A stretch of 64,000 nucleotides of DNA from Butyricimonas virosa (GTDB taxonomy: Bacteria > Bacteroidota > Bacteroidia > Bacteroidales > Marinifilaceae). The stretch is taken from NCBI RefSeq assembly GCF_025148635.1, contig NZ_CP102269.1, positions 2,976,001 to 3,040,000 of the forward strand, read 5' to 3'. Positions 1 to 9,097 of the stretch are shown one piece after another. The first letter of the stretch is position 1, and the number at the start of each line of letters is the position of its first letter. The notes beneath the pieces are model-generated. The model saw nothing but the letters and a program-made list of their open reading frames with translations. It made no database searches and had not been told where the DNA came from. Made by a program: the position numbers and the translations under genes.

Positions 1-1
1 T

Positions 2-103
2 GTTTTGCGTCATCGTATCGGTTTGAGCTACGAGGCCGAGGCGAACAATCTAACTAGCGAGGATATTATCAGTGAAATCTTGAATACGGTTGAAGTGCCT
101 TAG
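2..103 (+). CDS. MoxR-family AAA ATPase, C-terminal end only
   Basis: The window opens inside a gene; about 33 residues remain before the TAG stop. The tail (VLRHRIGLSYEAEA, then a short helix and an EVP ending) matches the C-terminal lid end of MoxR AAA+ ATPases. In Bacteroidota this gene heads the Bat aerotolerance operon, and the DUF58 gene follows about 100 bases later in the same direction. MoxR proteins are thought to act as chaperone-like ATPases with von Willebrand A (VWA) proteins. Catalytic motifs lie outside the window, so the family call rests on the tail and the context. Confidence 0.75.
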   Translation, partial: VLRHRIGLSYEAEANNLTSEDIISEILNTVEVP

Positions 104-154
104 AAATTGAAAATTGAAAATAACATGGTTTTCAATCTGAGATTTTCAATGTGA

Positions 155-202
155 TTTAGAGTGAATTTAAAATCTAAAATCTATAAATCTAAAATTAATA
201 AG
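155..202 (+). repeat. AT-rich intergenic repeat (AAATCTAAAATC type)
   Basis: Low-complexity stretch of AAATCTAAAATC-like words. Related stretches sit at about 2191-2228, 3269-3303, 9712-9750 (opposite orientation) and 16262-16289, always between host genes and never in the phage part. Here it could be read as codons in frame with the DUF58 gene from a GTG at 161, which probably makes that upstream start false. Confidence 0.5.
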
Positions 203-1081
203 GTGGAGACTTCAGATTTATTAAAACGTGTCAGGCAGATTGAGATAAAGACTCGGGGATTATCGAGTAATATCTTTGCAGGGGAGTATCACACGGCTTT
301 TAAAGGTCGGGGAATGACGTTTAGCGAGGTGCGGGCTTATCAATACGGGGATGACATTCGAAGTATTGACTGGAACGTAACGGCTCGTTATAATCACCCT
401 TACGTGAAAATATTCGAGGAAGAGCGTGAGTTGACCGTGATGTTGTTGATTGACGTGAGTGCCTCGCGTAATTTCGGTACGGTGTCGAAACTGAAAAAGA
501 ATCAGATTACCGAGATTGCGGCTGTGTTGGCATTCTCTGCTATTCAAAACAACGATAAGATTGGCGTGATCTTCTTTTCTGACCGGATCGAGAAATTTAT
601 TCCGCCGAAAAAAGGACGGACGCATATTTTGCATATCATTCGGGAATTAGTGGATTTTTATCCGGAACACAAGGCAACCAATATTTCTGTGGCGTTGCAA
701 TATTTGACAAATGCGATCAAGAAACGGTGTACTTGTTTCCTGATTTCTGATTTCATGGATGATCACGATTTTGAACACCCGTTGATTATTGCCAATAAGA
801 AACATGACGTGGTGGCTTTGCAATTGTACGATCGGAGAGAGAAAATATTGCCTCCTGTCGGGTTGATGTACTTGACGGATGCGGAGACGGGGGAAAGTGT
901 TTGGGTGGATACTTCCGACAAGAAAGTCCGGGACGAGTTCGAAGCGTATGGTATCGAACGAGATAAAGAACTGGATCGGATATTCAAACATGCCGGTGTC
1001 GATATGGCATCTATTAGCGCTGATGAAGATTACGTGAGGTCATTGATTACGTTATTCAAGAAAAGAGGGGCTGGATATTAA
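203..1081 (+). CDS. DUF58 domain protein of the Bat aerotolerance operon
   Basis: About 292 residues. It contains the DUF58 core with GRGMTFSEVRAYQYGDDIR and the DWNVTAR motif near residues 40-70, and a VWA-like half with LLIDVSAS. I chose the GTG at 203, giving VETSDLLKRVRQIEIKTRG, because the in-frame upstream GTG at 161 only adds residues encoded by the AT-rich intergenic repeat. It lies between moxR and the bat genes in one direction. DUF58 proteins accompany MoxR ATPases; a biochemical role is not established. The DxSxS-like metal site appears as DVSAS. Confidence 0.85.
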   Translation: METSDLLKRVRQIEIKTRGLSSNIFAGEYHTAFKGRGMTFSEVRAYQYGDDIRSIDWNVTARYNHPYVKIFEEERELTVMLLIDVSASRNFGTVSKLKKNQITEIAAVLAFSAIQNNDKIGVIFFSDRIEKFIPPKKGRTHILHIIRELVDFYPEHKATNISVALQYLTNAIKKRCTCFLISDFMDDHDFEHPLIIANKKHDVVALQLYDRREKILPPVGLMYLTDAETGESVWVDTSDKKVRDEFEAYGIERDKELDRIFKHAGVDMASISADEDYVRSLITLFKKRGAGY

Positions 1082-1107
1082 TTGAACATTGAAAATGGAG
1101 AATTAAA

Positions 1108-2151
1108 ATGAAAAATAGAATTATTCTATTCGTAATTATCCTACTAGGTTGTGTTAGTGCTTTGAATGCACAAAATCGGGAATATAGTGCCGAGATTGAC
1201 ACGAACTATATTATGATCGGGGATCAGATTCATTTCCGGATGAAAGTAAAGGCTGAACCGGGTGTGAAAGTGGCATTCCCTCAATTGAAAGACACGATAG
1301 CACAAGGGATCGAGATTATATCCGGACCAGTTCGTGATTCTATCATGGAAAAAGACGGACGGGTACTCGTGCAGGAAAGTTACGTGATAACTTCTTTTGA
1401 TTCGGGCGTGTTCGTGATTCCGCCGATGCCTATCGAGATTCAACAGGAAAGTTATAATAATACTCTCAGGACCGATCCGTTACACTTGATCGTGAATACT
1501 TTCGTGGTCGATCAGCAGAAAGGGAATTACGATATTGTGATGCCTTTGGCTGCTCCGTGGACATTTGCCGAGATATTACCTTACTTGTTATGGACATTGT
1601 TGGGGATCGTGGTGATTCTTCTGGTTGTCTGGATTATCAAAGTTCGGAAATCCCGTAAGAGTCTTTTCCATCACGAAAAACCGGCAATCCCTCCGTATGT
1701 GTTGGCCATGAAGGCTTTGGAGGAAATCAAGAAGGAGAAGTTATGGCAGAGTGGAAAGACCAAAGAGTATTACACGCAATTAACTGATACGATCCGGAAT
1801 TATTTGGATGGAGAATTGGGAATCTCAGCGATGGAACAGACTTCTTTCGAAACCTTGAAGGCTTTGGAGAAATGTGAGCAGGTAGATGCAAAACAACGGG
1901 ATAAGTTGGCAGATATGTTTGAAACGGCTGATTTCGTGAAGTTTGCTAAAGCAGAGCCGTTGCAGGATGAGAACGTACGGAATCTGGATATTGCTTATGA
2001 TTTTGTACAAGAAACTAATGATACGATTCGAGCTGAGCATGAAAAAGAACGCCTGGAGCAGGAGTTGAAAGAACAACAGGAGAGGGAGGCGAGAGAGAAG
2101 GCAGAAAAGGAAGAGAAGGAAACCGGAGAGGAGAAAGACAGAGAAAATTAA
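1108..2151 (+). CDS. Membrane-anchored protein of the Bat operon
   Basis: 347 residues: an N-terminal signal peptide (residues 1-21, ending LNAQ), a beta-rich periplasmic region to about residue 150, one transmembrane helix at about 160-178 (LLWTLLGIVVILLVVWII), and a cytoplasmic part ending in a long Glu/Lys-rich coiled coil. Position between DUF58 and batA is usual for a BatD-like or DUF4381-like partner, and the N-terminal half reads like the beta domains of BatD. Function is not known; a scaffold role for the VWA proteins is an inference from location. Confidence 0.7.
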   Translation: MKNRIILFVIILLGCVSALNAQNREYSAEIDTNYIMIGDQIHFRMKVKAEPGVKVAFPQLKDTIAQGIEIISGPVRDSIMEKDGRVLVQESYVITSFDSGVFVIPPMPIEIQQESYNNTLRTDPLHLIVNTFVVDQQKGNYDIVMPLAAPWTFAEILPYLLWTLLGIVVILLVVWIIKVRKSRKSLFHHEKPAIPPYVLAMKALEEIKKEKLWQSGKTKEYYTQLTDTIRNYLDGELGISAMEQTSFETLKALEKCEQVDAKQRDKLADMFETADFVKFAKAEPLQDENVRNLDIAYDFVQETNDTIRAEHEKERLEQELKEQQEREAREKAEKEEKETGEEKDREN

Positions 2152-2190
2152 TTTATGATTTACGATTTGTGATTTACAGTTTATTGGTAA

Positions 2191-2228
2191 TCAAAATCTA
2201 AAATCTGAAATTATTAAATCTAAAATAG
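2191..2228 (+). repeat. AT-rich intergenic repeat
   Basis: Second copy of the AAATCTAAAATC-type stretch, directly upstream of the batA start at 2234. It occupies the ribosome-binding-site region, so it may shape the batA leader; this is inference. Confidence 0.4.
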
Positions 2229-2233
2229 AAGAT

Positions 2234-3226
2234 ATGTTTGGATATGAATTTGCAAACCCCGAGTACTTTTGGTTATTGTTGGTACTGATACCAATGGTTA
2301 TCTGGTACATATTCAAGGAGAAACGCTCGCATGCTGATTTGAAGTTTTCTTCAATTCGGGTGTTCAAGCAAATGAAACGGGGTAGCCGGATTTGGTTACG
2401 TCATTTGTTGTTTGCAGCTCGGGTTTTGGCCATTCTATTTTTGGTTTTGGCGTTGGCAAGACCGCAATCCAGCTCGAGTTGGCAGACCTATAACAGCGAG
2501 GGTATTGATATTATGCTGGCATTGGATATTTCCGGTAGTATGTTGGCACGAGATTTTACTCCTGATCGACTGGAGGCAGCCAAGGAGGTTGCAACTAAGT
2601 TTATATTGGAGCGCCCTCAGGATCGTATCGGACTGGTTGTTTTTAGTGGGGAAAGTTTCACGCAAAGTCCTTTGACAACGGATCAAGCCGTGTTGGTCAA
2701 CGTGATGAAGGATATTCATAGCGGGATGATTGAAGATGGAACAGCTATTGGCCTCGGGTTGGCAAATGCGGTAAATCGTTTGAAGGATAGCAAGGCGAAA
2801 TCTAAGGTGGTCATCCTTTTGACGGATGGAGTCAACAACCGGGGAGCGATTGCACCGATAACGGCGGCAGAATTGGCAAAAACGTTTGGTATTCGGGTCT
2901 ACACGATCGGGGTCGGAACTTTAGGTGAGGCTCCTTATCCCGTGCAGACGCCTTTTGGGATGCAATTACAGCGAATGCCGGTTGAGATAGATGAAGATAT
3001 ATTGACCCAGATTGCTGACATGACAGGCGGTAAATATTTCCGGGCAACAGATAACAAAAAACTGGAGCAAATTTATCAGGAAATTGATCAATTGGAGAAG
3101 AGCAAGGTAGAAGTCAAACATTTCAGTCGTAAGAACGAGCAGTATTTCTATTTTGCTTTGATCGGGGCTTTGTTATTAATTGTGGAGGCGTTAGGGCGAT
3201 ACACGTTGTTGAGGAAAATTCCATAA
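2234..3226 (+). CDS. batA: BatA, VWA-domain aerotolerance membrane protein
   Basis: 330 residues. Two N-terminal membrane helices (about residues 11-27 and 57-75) are followed by a VWA domain (about 90-290) with an intact MIDAS metal site (DISGSM near residue 94, a later T and LLTDGVNN), and a final membrane helix near 305-322. This is the layout of BatA of Bacteroides, implicated in oxygen tolerance and cell-envelope stress. batB, a paralogue with the same layout, follows immediately. The short gap upstream carries only the AT-rich repeat, suggesting one transcript with the upstream genes. Confidence 0.88.
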   Translation: MFGYEFANPEYFWLLLVLIPMVIWYIFKEKRSHADLKFSSIRVFKQMKRGSRIWLRHLLFAARVLAILFLVLALARPQSSSSWQTYNSEGIDIMLALDISGSMLARDFTPDRLEAAKEVATKFILERPQDRIGLVVFSGESFTQSPLTTDQAVLVNVMKDIHSGMIEDGTAIGLGLANAVNRLKDSKAKSKVVILLTDGVNNRGAIAPITAAELAKTFGIRVYTIGVGTLGEAPYPVQTPFGMQLQRMPVEIDEDILTQIADMTGGKYFRATDNKKLEQIYQEIDQLEKSKVEVKHFSRKNEQYFYFALIGALLLIVEALGRYTLLRKIP

Positions 3227-3268
3227 TTGTAAGTTTTAAATCTTAGATTGTGAATTGATGCAATCCGG

Positions 3269-3303
3269 AATTTAAAATCTAAAATCATTAAATTTAAAAT
3301 TAA
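3269..3303 (+). repeat. AT-rich intergenic repeat
   Basis: Third copy of the AAATCTAAAATC-type stretch, in the batA-batB gap just before the batB start at 3311. Confidence 0.4.
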
Positions 3304-3310
3304 GACGGTT

Positions 3311-4363
3311 ATGTTTAGATTTGCACATCCTGAATTATTATACTTGCTGATTATCATACCATTGTTGATTGTTTTTTACGTGGTAGCAAGGATTCGGAAG
3401 AAAAAAGCGATTGCTGAATTCGGGAGTCCCGAATTACTGTCAACACTGATGCCTTTGCAATCTTATAAGCGGGAGACATTAAAATTTATACTTGTTCTGG
3501 TAGCTTTGTTTTTCGTCATTCTTGGGGTTGCAGGTCCTCAGTTCGGGTCAAAATTGCAACAGGTAAAAAAAGAGGGCGTGGAGTTGATTATTGCGTTGGA
3601 TGTGTCAAATTCCATGATGGCGCAGGATATAAAGCCCAGCCGGTTGGATGCGGCGAAACAGGCCATTTCCCGAATGGTGGAAAAATTAAGTGATGATAAA
3701 GTGGGATTGATTGTGTTTGCAGGGGATGCTTACGTGCAATTGCCGATCACGACGGATTATTCTTCGGCTAAATTATTCCTATCTGGAATCAATACCGATA
3801 TTGTCCCGATACAGGGTACGGCGATAGGAACGGCAATAGATTTGGCTGCGAAGTCGTTTACCCCGGACACGGAGGCATCGAAAGCGATTATCGTGATCAC
3901 GGATGGTGAAAACCATCAGGACGATGCTATTGCTGCGGCTAAAGCTGCCCGGGAAAAAGGTATCTACGTGCATACGATCGGGATGGGATTGGCACAAGGA
4001 GGACCGATCCCGGAGAAGGGAAATCCCGGACAATACATGAGAGACGGGAGTGGTAACCCGATTATATCCAAGTTGGACGAGGAGACATTGAAAGAGATTG
4101 CCAAGGCCGGAGAGGGAATATTCGTGCGGGCAAGTAATTCGAACGTGGGATTAAACACCTTGTTGGACGAGATTGATCGTATGGACAAGACATTGTTGGA
4201 AGAACGGGTATTCAGTGATTATGCTGAAAAATACCAGTATTTCCTGATCATGGCATTGATATTCGTGTTGTTGGATTTCATGGTACTGGGACGTAAAAAC
4301 AAGAATTTCTTGAAGATCAATATATTTGGAAGTGAGACGAAAAGTGTTGGAACGAATCGGTAA
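3311..4363 (+). CDS. batB: BatB, VWA-domain aerotolerance membrane protein
   Basis: 350 residues, same layout as the upstream BatA: two N-terminal hydrophobic helices, a VWA domain with MIDAS motif DVSNSM near residue 96 and VITDGENH further on, and a C-terminal membrane helix (YFLIMALIFVLLDFMVLG). BatA and BatB are probably a duplication and are expected to face the periplasm through their VWA domains. It lies 17 bases before batC, whose product is the usual TPR partner. Loss of Bat genes in Bacteroides lowers aerotolerance; the molecular mechanism is not settled. Confidence 0.88.
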   Translation: MFRFAHPELLYLLIIIPLLIVFYVVARIRKKKAIAEFGSPELLSTLMPLQSYKRETLKFILVLVALFFVILGVAGPQFGSKLQQVKKEGVELIIALDVSNSMMAQDIKPSRLDAAKQAISRMVEKLSDDKVGLIVFAGDAYVQLPITTDYSSAKLFLSGINTDIVPIQGTAIGTAIDLAAKSFTPDTEASKAIIVITDGENHQDDAIAAAKAAREKGIYVHTIGMGLAQGGPIPEKGNPGQYMRDGSGNPIISKLDEETLKEIAKAGEGIFVRASNSNVGLNTLLDEIDRMDKTLLEERVFSDYAEKYQYFLIMALIFVLLDFMVLGRKNKNFLKINIFGSETKSVGTNR

Positions 4364-4380
4364 ATTTTAAACGAGACATT

Positions 4381-5202
4381 ATGGTGAAGATGTTGATAAC
4401 GATGATAGCAGCTGTAGTTATAAGTTTACCATCGGCTGCGCAACAGGAACGAAAGTTTATTCGGGGCGGGAATGATCTGTTTAATAAACAGGATTTTGAG
4501 AAGGCTGAAGTGGAGTATCGTAAGGCTTTGGATACGGAAGTGAAATCATACGAGGGTGCGTTTAATTTGGGGGATGCGCTCTATAAACAGAAAAAGTTTG
4601 ACGAGGCATTACAACAATTCCAATCGTTGGCACAGAATGAGAAAGACAAGGAAAAGTTAGGAGAGTTGTATCACAACATCGGAAATACTCTTTTGGCCAT
4701 GAACAAGTTGGATGAGAGTATCGAGGCTTATAAACAGTCGTTGAGAAATCGTCCGAATTCCCAAGAGACAAAGTATAACCTGGAGTTTGCCCGCAAGCAG
4801 AAACAGGATCAACAAAATCAAGATCAAAATAAGGACCAGCAGGATCAAAATAAAGATCAACAGAATCAAGATCAGAACAAAGACCAAAATAAGGACGAGA
4901 ATAAAGATCAGAACCAGGATCAAAATAAAGACCAGCAAGATCAGAATAAGGATCAACAAAATAAAGATAAACAGGATCAAGATAAGCAAAACCAAGATCA
5001 GAAGGATCAACAGAATAAAGATCAGCAGAATAAGGATCAGCAACAGCAGAATCAACAGGCTCAGCCTAAAATCTCGAAAGAAGATGCCAAACGCTTGTTA
5101 GAGGCCTTGGAAGCGGACGAAAAGAAAACACAGGAAAAGGTACAGAAAGATAAAGTTCAAGCTCAAAAGGCAAAGAAGATGAAGATTGAGAAAAACTGGT
5201 AA
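4381..5202 (+). CDS. batC: BatC, TPR protein with Gln/Asp/Lys/Asn-rich repeat
   Basis: 273 residues. A signal peptide (SLPSAAQQ) is followed by three TPR-like helical pairs (about residues 20-140), then about 95 residues made almost only of Q, D, K and N in short units such as KDQQNQDQN, then a charged helical tail. TPR plus low-complexity tail is typical of BatC, a periplasmic adaptor. The tract is encoded by imperfect 6-15 base direct repeats, so its length may vary between strains by slippage. Co-directional with batB and batD. Confidence 0.85.
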   Translation: MVKMLITMIAAVVISLPSAAQQERKFIRGGNDLFNKQDFEKAEVEYRKALDTEVKSYEGAFNLGDALYKQKKFDEALQQFQSLAQNEKDKEKLGELYHNIGNTLLAMNKLDESIEAYKQSLRNRPNSQETKYNLEFARKQKQDQQNQDQNKDQQDQNKDQQNQDQNKDQNKDENKDQNQDQNKDQQDQNKDQQNKDKQDQDKQNQDQKDQQNKDQQNKDQQQQNQQAQPKISKEDAKRLLEALEADEKKTQEKVQKDKVQAQKAKKMKIEKNW

Positions 5203-5249
5203 CTTTGTATGTTTTTCAGAGGGATAATAAAGAATTAAAAGATAAACAA

Positions 5250-7067
5250 ATGAAGTCATTCATTATCATATTGCTATTATGCGTTTTTGGTGGGTCTAAG
5301 TTATTTGCCCAAAAGACAGAATTTATCGCGTCCGCACCTTCCGTTGTGGAAGTCGGGGAGCAATTCCGTCTTTCCTTCGTGTTGAACGCTAAGGGGGAGA
5401 ACTTACAGGTTCCCACGATAAAAGGATTTGATTTACTGGCAGGACCGTCATTGAGTACGTCTTCTAATATCACGATTATCAATGGCGATATGAAGCAAAA
5501 TCAAGAGTACACGTACACTTATATTTTGGAAGGGCAGGAAGAAGGAGAGTTTACGATCGAGCCGGCCACGATCACCGTGGACGGTAAAGAGTACAAGTCC
5601 CAGCCTTTGAAGATAAAAGTGATCAAAGGTTCCGGGAAACCTCGGAATAATACCCAAAGTTCCGGGGATGTTTCTGAGAGCCGGGGAAGTACTTCGATTA
5701 CGGATGATGATTTGTTTCTGCGAATGGAAGTGAGCCGTAACACGCTTTACGTGGGAGAGAGTTTGACTGCCACGTTAAAAGTATATGCCCGGGTAAATCT
5801 GGTTGATGTGCAGGGGAAGAAGATCCCGCCTTTTGACGGATTCCTGACAGAAGACGTGAAGATTCCCCAGATTCATTTGGAACGTGAGGAATATAACGGG
5901 AAAATATATGATCGGGTGGGCGTGTTACAAAAAACGATTCTTTTCCCGCAACATGCCGGGACGTTAACGATAGAGCCTTACGAGTTGTATTGTCTTGTTC
6001 GCCAACGGGTGGGGAGTCGTGGTGGAAGTATCTTTGATGACTTTTTCGGGAATTCCCGTGATGTCCGAGTACTCTGCAAGAGTAAACCCGTGAAAATTAC
6101 CGTGAAACCTTTACCCGAGGCCGGAAAGCCTTTAGGATTTAGCGGTATGGTGGGAACCCTTACCATGATAACCTCTATGTCAACAGATACCTTGAAGGCG
6201 AATGATGCGTTAACGTACAAGGTGGTATTACGCGGGAATGGAAACATGAAATTGTTAGAGGCTCCGAAAATCACTTTCCCGCATGATTTTGACGTGTACG
6301 ATCCGAAAGTGACCAGGGATATAAACGGAACGTCCGGAACTGTTACTTTTGAATATCTCGTGATTCCTCGTTATGCGGGAGATTACAAGATTCCAGCCGT
6401 GCAATATTCCTATTTTGACCCGCAAGCCGGGGCTTATAAGATGTTGAAGGGAAAGGAGTATGCTGTTCGGGTTGAAAAGGGAAATGAATCCAGTCAAGGA
6501 TCCGGGGAGGCAGCCTTACAGTCATTCAAGAAAGAAGATGTTAGGATGTTGGGACAGGATATTCGCTACATCAAGACACACAAGAACGATCTCCGTCCGA
6601 AGGGAGTGTTGTATTTCGCCACAATGGAATACTGGTTGAGTTTCTTGATTCCTTTTGTACTTTTCGTGGTCGGGATGATTCTTAATCGTCGCCGGATCAA
6701 GGCAAATGCCGATTTGGTACGGGTGAAGAGTAAAACGGCGAACAAAATGGCTCAGAAACGTTTACGGGCAGCCTCTGTCGCGATGAAAGCAGGAAACTCC
6801 GAGCTATTCTATCAAGAGACATTGAACGCTTTGTGGGGATATGTTAGTTATAAATTGAACATAGCTGCATCAGAATTGAATCGGGACAATATCAGTGATC
6901 ACCTGACTCGTCGGGGGGCAGACGCGACGTTAATTCAGAGCTTTATCGAGGTGCTCGATCATTGCGAGTATGCTCGTTATGCCCCGGGTGCTAATCAAGG
7001 AGAAGAGATGGATAACGTGTACAAGGATAGTATATCTATTATCACGAAATTGGATAAAGCGATATGA
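5250..7067 (+). CDS. batD: BatD, beta-rich membrane protein
   Basis: 605 residues from the chosen ATG at 5250, which gives a clean signal peptide (MKSFIIILLLCVFGG, then LFAQ); an upstream in-frame TTG at 5205 would add 15 residues before it. The long periplasmic part holds successive immunoglobulin-like beta domains, and one membrane helix sits near residues 460-480 (FLIPFVLFVVGMIL), followed by a helical cytoplasmic tail. This is the BatD (BatD_Oxygen_tolerance) layout. It probably partners the VWA proteins of the operon. Confidence 0.87.
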   Translation: MKSFIIILLLCVFGGSKLFAQKTEFIASAPSVVEVGEQFRLSFVLNAKGENLQVPTIKGFDLLAGPSLSTSSNITIINGDMKQNQEYTYTYILEGQEEGEFTIEPATITVDGKEYKSQPLKIKVIKGSGKPRNNTQSSGDVSESRGSTSITDDDLFLRMEVSRNTLYVGESLTATLKVYARVNLVDVQGKKIPPFDGFLTEDVKIPQIHLEREEYNGKIYDRVGVLQKTILFPQHAGTLTIEPYELYCLVRQRVGSRGGSIFDDFFGNSRDVRVLCKSKPVKITVKPLPEAGKPLGFSGMVGTLTMITSMSTDTLKANDALTYKVVLRGNGNMKLLEAPKITFPHDFDVYDPKVTRDINGTSGTVTFEYLVIPRYAGDYKIPAVQYSYFDPQAGAYKMLKGKEYAVRVEKGNESSQGSGEAALQSFKKEDVRMLGQDIRYIKTHKNDLRPKGVLYFATMEYWLSFLIPFVLFVVGMILNRRRIKANADLVRVKSKTANKMAQKRLRAASVAMKAGNSELFYQETLNALWGYVSYKLNIAASELNRDNISDHLTRRGADATLIQSFIEVLDHCEYARYAPGANQGEEMDNVYKDSISIITKLDKAI

Positions 7068-7120
7068 AAGCTAAAAGTTAGAAGCTAAAAACTAAGGTTA
7101 AAAACTAAAAGTTGAAAAGA

Positions 7121-7876
7121 ATGAAAAGGATATATATAATATTGATGTTGCTCTTATCCGGTGTGGTGACCTATGCTACTGATGTCAAGACGCTGGCGGA
7201 GGAGGCAACTAAAATGTACCAGGAAGGCGACTATCAGAAAGCGATTGATTTGTATAACGAGATGTTATCCGATAACATGGAATCCGCAACCGTGTATTAC
7301 AATTTGGGAAACTGTTATTACAAGCAAGGGGAGATTGCGAAAGCCATATTGAATTACGAACGTGCTTTATTGTTGCATCCGGGTGATAATGATATAAAAT
7401 ATAACCTAACGATGGCGCAAAAGGCCACGGTTGACAATATCAAGGTATTACCGGAACTTTTCCTTGTACGTTGGTATAATGCTTTCGTGACCGCTTTCAC
7501 GGCTGATCAATGGGCGTACGTGTCTGTTATTCTGTTTATAGGATTTCTGATTATGGCAGCATTGTTCTTCCATGCGACATCTATATCTTTAAAGAAAAGT
7601 TGGTTTACCCTGGGGATCATCATGTTGTTGGTGTCCGTGATGACTATTTTCTTCGCTTTGAAACAATATCACCGGGTGACCGACAGGGATAGTGGGATTG
7701 TAATGACTCCCAGCGTGGTGGTACGAGGGGCTCCGGATAATAGCGGTACCGAATTGTTTGTGATTCACGAAGGACTGAAAGTACAGGTTATCGGAACTCT
7801 AGGAGATTGGTACAACGTGCGTTTGGCCGATGGAAACGAGGGGTGGATTGCTAAAACGGATTTGGAAAAGATATAA
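7121..7876 (+). CDS. batE: BatE, TPR and SH3-like protein
   Basis: 251 residues from the ATG at 7121 (a TTG nine bases upstream is less likely). Signal peptide, TPR repeats over about residues 25-100 (YYNLGNCYYKQGEIAKA), two membrane helices near 130-185, and a C-terminal bacterial SH3-like domain ending GNEGWIAKTDLE. This domain order is that of BatE, the last gene of the Bat operon. The stretch of AAAACTAAAAGTT repeats before it is another low-complexity intergenic element. Confidence 0.85.
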   Translation: MKRIYIILMLLLSGVVTYATDVKTLAEEATKMYQEGDYQKAIDLYNEMLSDNMESATVYYNLGNCYYKQGEIAKAILNYERALLLHPGDNDIKYNLTMAQKATVDNIKVLPELFLVRWYNAFVTAFTADQWAYVSVILFIGFLIMAALFFHATSISLKKSWFTLGIIMLLVSVMTIFFALKQYHRVTDRDSGIVMTPSVVVRGAPDNSGTELFVIHEGLKVQVIGTLGDWYNVRLADGNEGWIAKTDLEKI

Positions 7877-7920
7877 GAAAAATTATTGGTTTTTGTAGCG
7901 TGATAAATCATTTTACTTTG

Positions 7921-7928
7921 TAAATTTG
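7921..7928 (+). promoter_or_regulatory. Putative Bacteroidota promoter -7 box for dnaX
   Basis: TAAATTTG matches the TAnnTTTG -7 consensus. It lies 53 bases before the dnaX ATG and is followed by a stem-loop in the leader (arms 7933-7941 and 7950-7958, one wobble pair). No convincing -33 TTTG is seen at standard spacing. Confidence 0.4.
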
Positions 7929-7981
7929 TAATCCGGTACGATTTTTCACTCGTGCCGGGTAACAACCTGTAATAGATTATC

Positions 7982-9097
7982 ATGGAAAATTTTATTGTTT
8001 CGGCACGTAAATACAGACCTGCAAGTTTCGACACGGTGATCGGGCAGCACTCGATTACATCCACGTTGAGGAATGCAATTCTTAATAAGCAACTGGCTCA
8101 GGCTTATTTGTTCTGTGGACCCCGTGGAGTGGGCAAAACAACTTGTGCCCGTATATTTGCCAAGACGATTAATTGCATGAATCTACAACCGAATGCCGAA
8201 CCTTGTAATGAGTGTGAGTCGTGCAAGGCGTTTAATAGCGGACGTTCGTTGAACATTCACGAGTTGGATGCTGCCTCTAACAATAGCGTGGATGATATTC
8301 GGGGTTTGGTTGATCAGGTGCGGATATTGCCGCAGGTGGGGAAATACAGCGTGTATATTATTGATGAGGTGCATATGTTGAGTGCCTCGGCTTTCAACGC
8401 TTTCTTGAAAACATTGGAAGAGCCGCCTGCCCATGCTATTTTTATTCTGGCAACAACCGAGAAGCATAAAATATTACCGACGATCTTGTCACGTTGTCAG
8501 ATTTACGATTTTAACCGGATAAAAGTACCCGACACGATCGAGCATCTGAAACGAATTGCAGCTAAAGAAGGTGTACAGGCAGAGGAAGAGGCGTTGAACG
8601 TGATTGCGCAGAAAGCTGACGGGGCCATGCGTGACGCTTTGTCGATCTTTGATCAAGTCGTAAGTTTCTGCGGGAAGGATTTGACCTATGATAAGGTGAT
8701 CGAGAATCTGAACGTGTTGGATTATGATTACTATTTTAAGTTGACAGATTTATTCCACGATGGTAAAGTAGCCGAAACATTCTTGCTTTTTAACGAGATT
8801 ATGGAGAAAGGTTTTGATGCAGGTAATTTGGTTTCCGGGTTGGGGCGTCATTTCCGTGATTTATTGGTTGCTAAAGAAGAGGTTACGGTGCAATTATTGG
8901 AAGTGAGTGCATCCATCAAGGAACGTTATTTAAAACAGGCGAAAACTGTAACTTCCGAATTCATATTTGATGCTTTGAAAGTGATCGAGCAATGCGAGAT
9001 GCAGTATAAAATGCGTGTGGAGAAACGTTTATGCGTGGAACTTACCTTGATCAAGTTATGCCAAATTAATGAACTAAAAAAAAAAGCCTTAGCATAG
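7982..9097 (+). CDS. dnaX: DNA polymerase III gamma subunit (DnaX short form)
   Basis: 371 residues. AAA+ clamp-loader ATPase: Walker A GPRGVGKTT at residues 46-54, four-cysteine zinc site (C...CNECESC) near 70-80, Walker B IIDEVHML and the SRC sensor motif, then the collar domain. The reading frame ends in KKKALA just after a run of ten A residues. In the -1 frame an open frame continues for 200 more residues, so this product is the gamma-like short form, comparable with E. coli gamma (431 residues). It loads the sliding clamp and organises the replisome. Confidence 0.93.
   Translation: MENFIVSARKYRPASFDTVIGQHSITSTLRNAILNKQLAQAYLFCGPRGVGKTTCARIFAKTINCMNLQPNAEPCNECESCKAFNSGRSLNIHELDAASNNSVDDIRGLVDQVRILPQVGKYSVYIIDEVHMLSASAFNAFLKTLEEPPAHAIFILATTEKHKILPTILSRCQIYDFNRIKVPDTIEHLKRIAAKEGVQAEEEALNVIAQKADGAMRDALSIFDQVVSFCGKDLTYDKVIENLNVLDYDYYFKLTDLFHDGKVAETFLLFNEIMEKGFDAGNLVSGLGRHFRDLLVAKEEVTVQLLEVSASIKERYLKQAKTVTSEFIFDALKVIEQCEMQYKMRVEKRLCVELTLIKLCQINELKKKALA
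9076..9086 (+). promoter_or_regulatory. dnaX slippery A-run (frameshift or transcriptional slippage site)
   Basis: Ten A residues followed by G (9076-9086), four codons before the in-frame stop. A -1 shift here replaces ALA-stop by SLSIEEFTGLLK and joins the downstream open frame without a stop. E. coli dnaX uses ribosomal slippage on A-AAA-AAG; Thermus uses transcriptional slippage on a longer A-run, which this A10 resembles more. A GAGGAG sequence lies 10 bases downstream rather than upstream. Confidence 0.7.

Noticed and set aside
4657..5055. 132-codon minus-strand frame of Ile and Leu opposite batC
   Set aside because: It mirrors the Gln/Asp/Lys repeat tract of batC; the hydrophobic composition is an artefact of the complement.
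7982..9097. Truncated dnaX pseudogene
   Set aside because: All clamp-loader motifs are intact and the A-run matches known programmed slippage, so damage is not needed to explain it.
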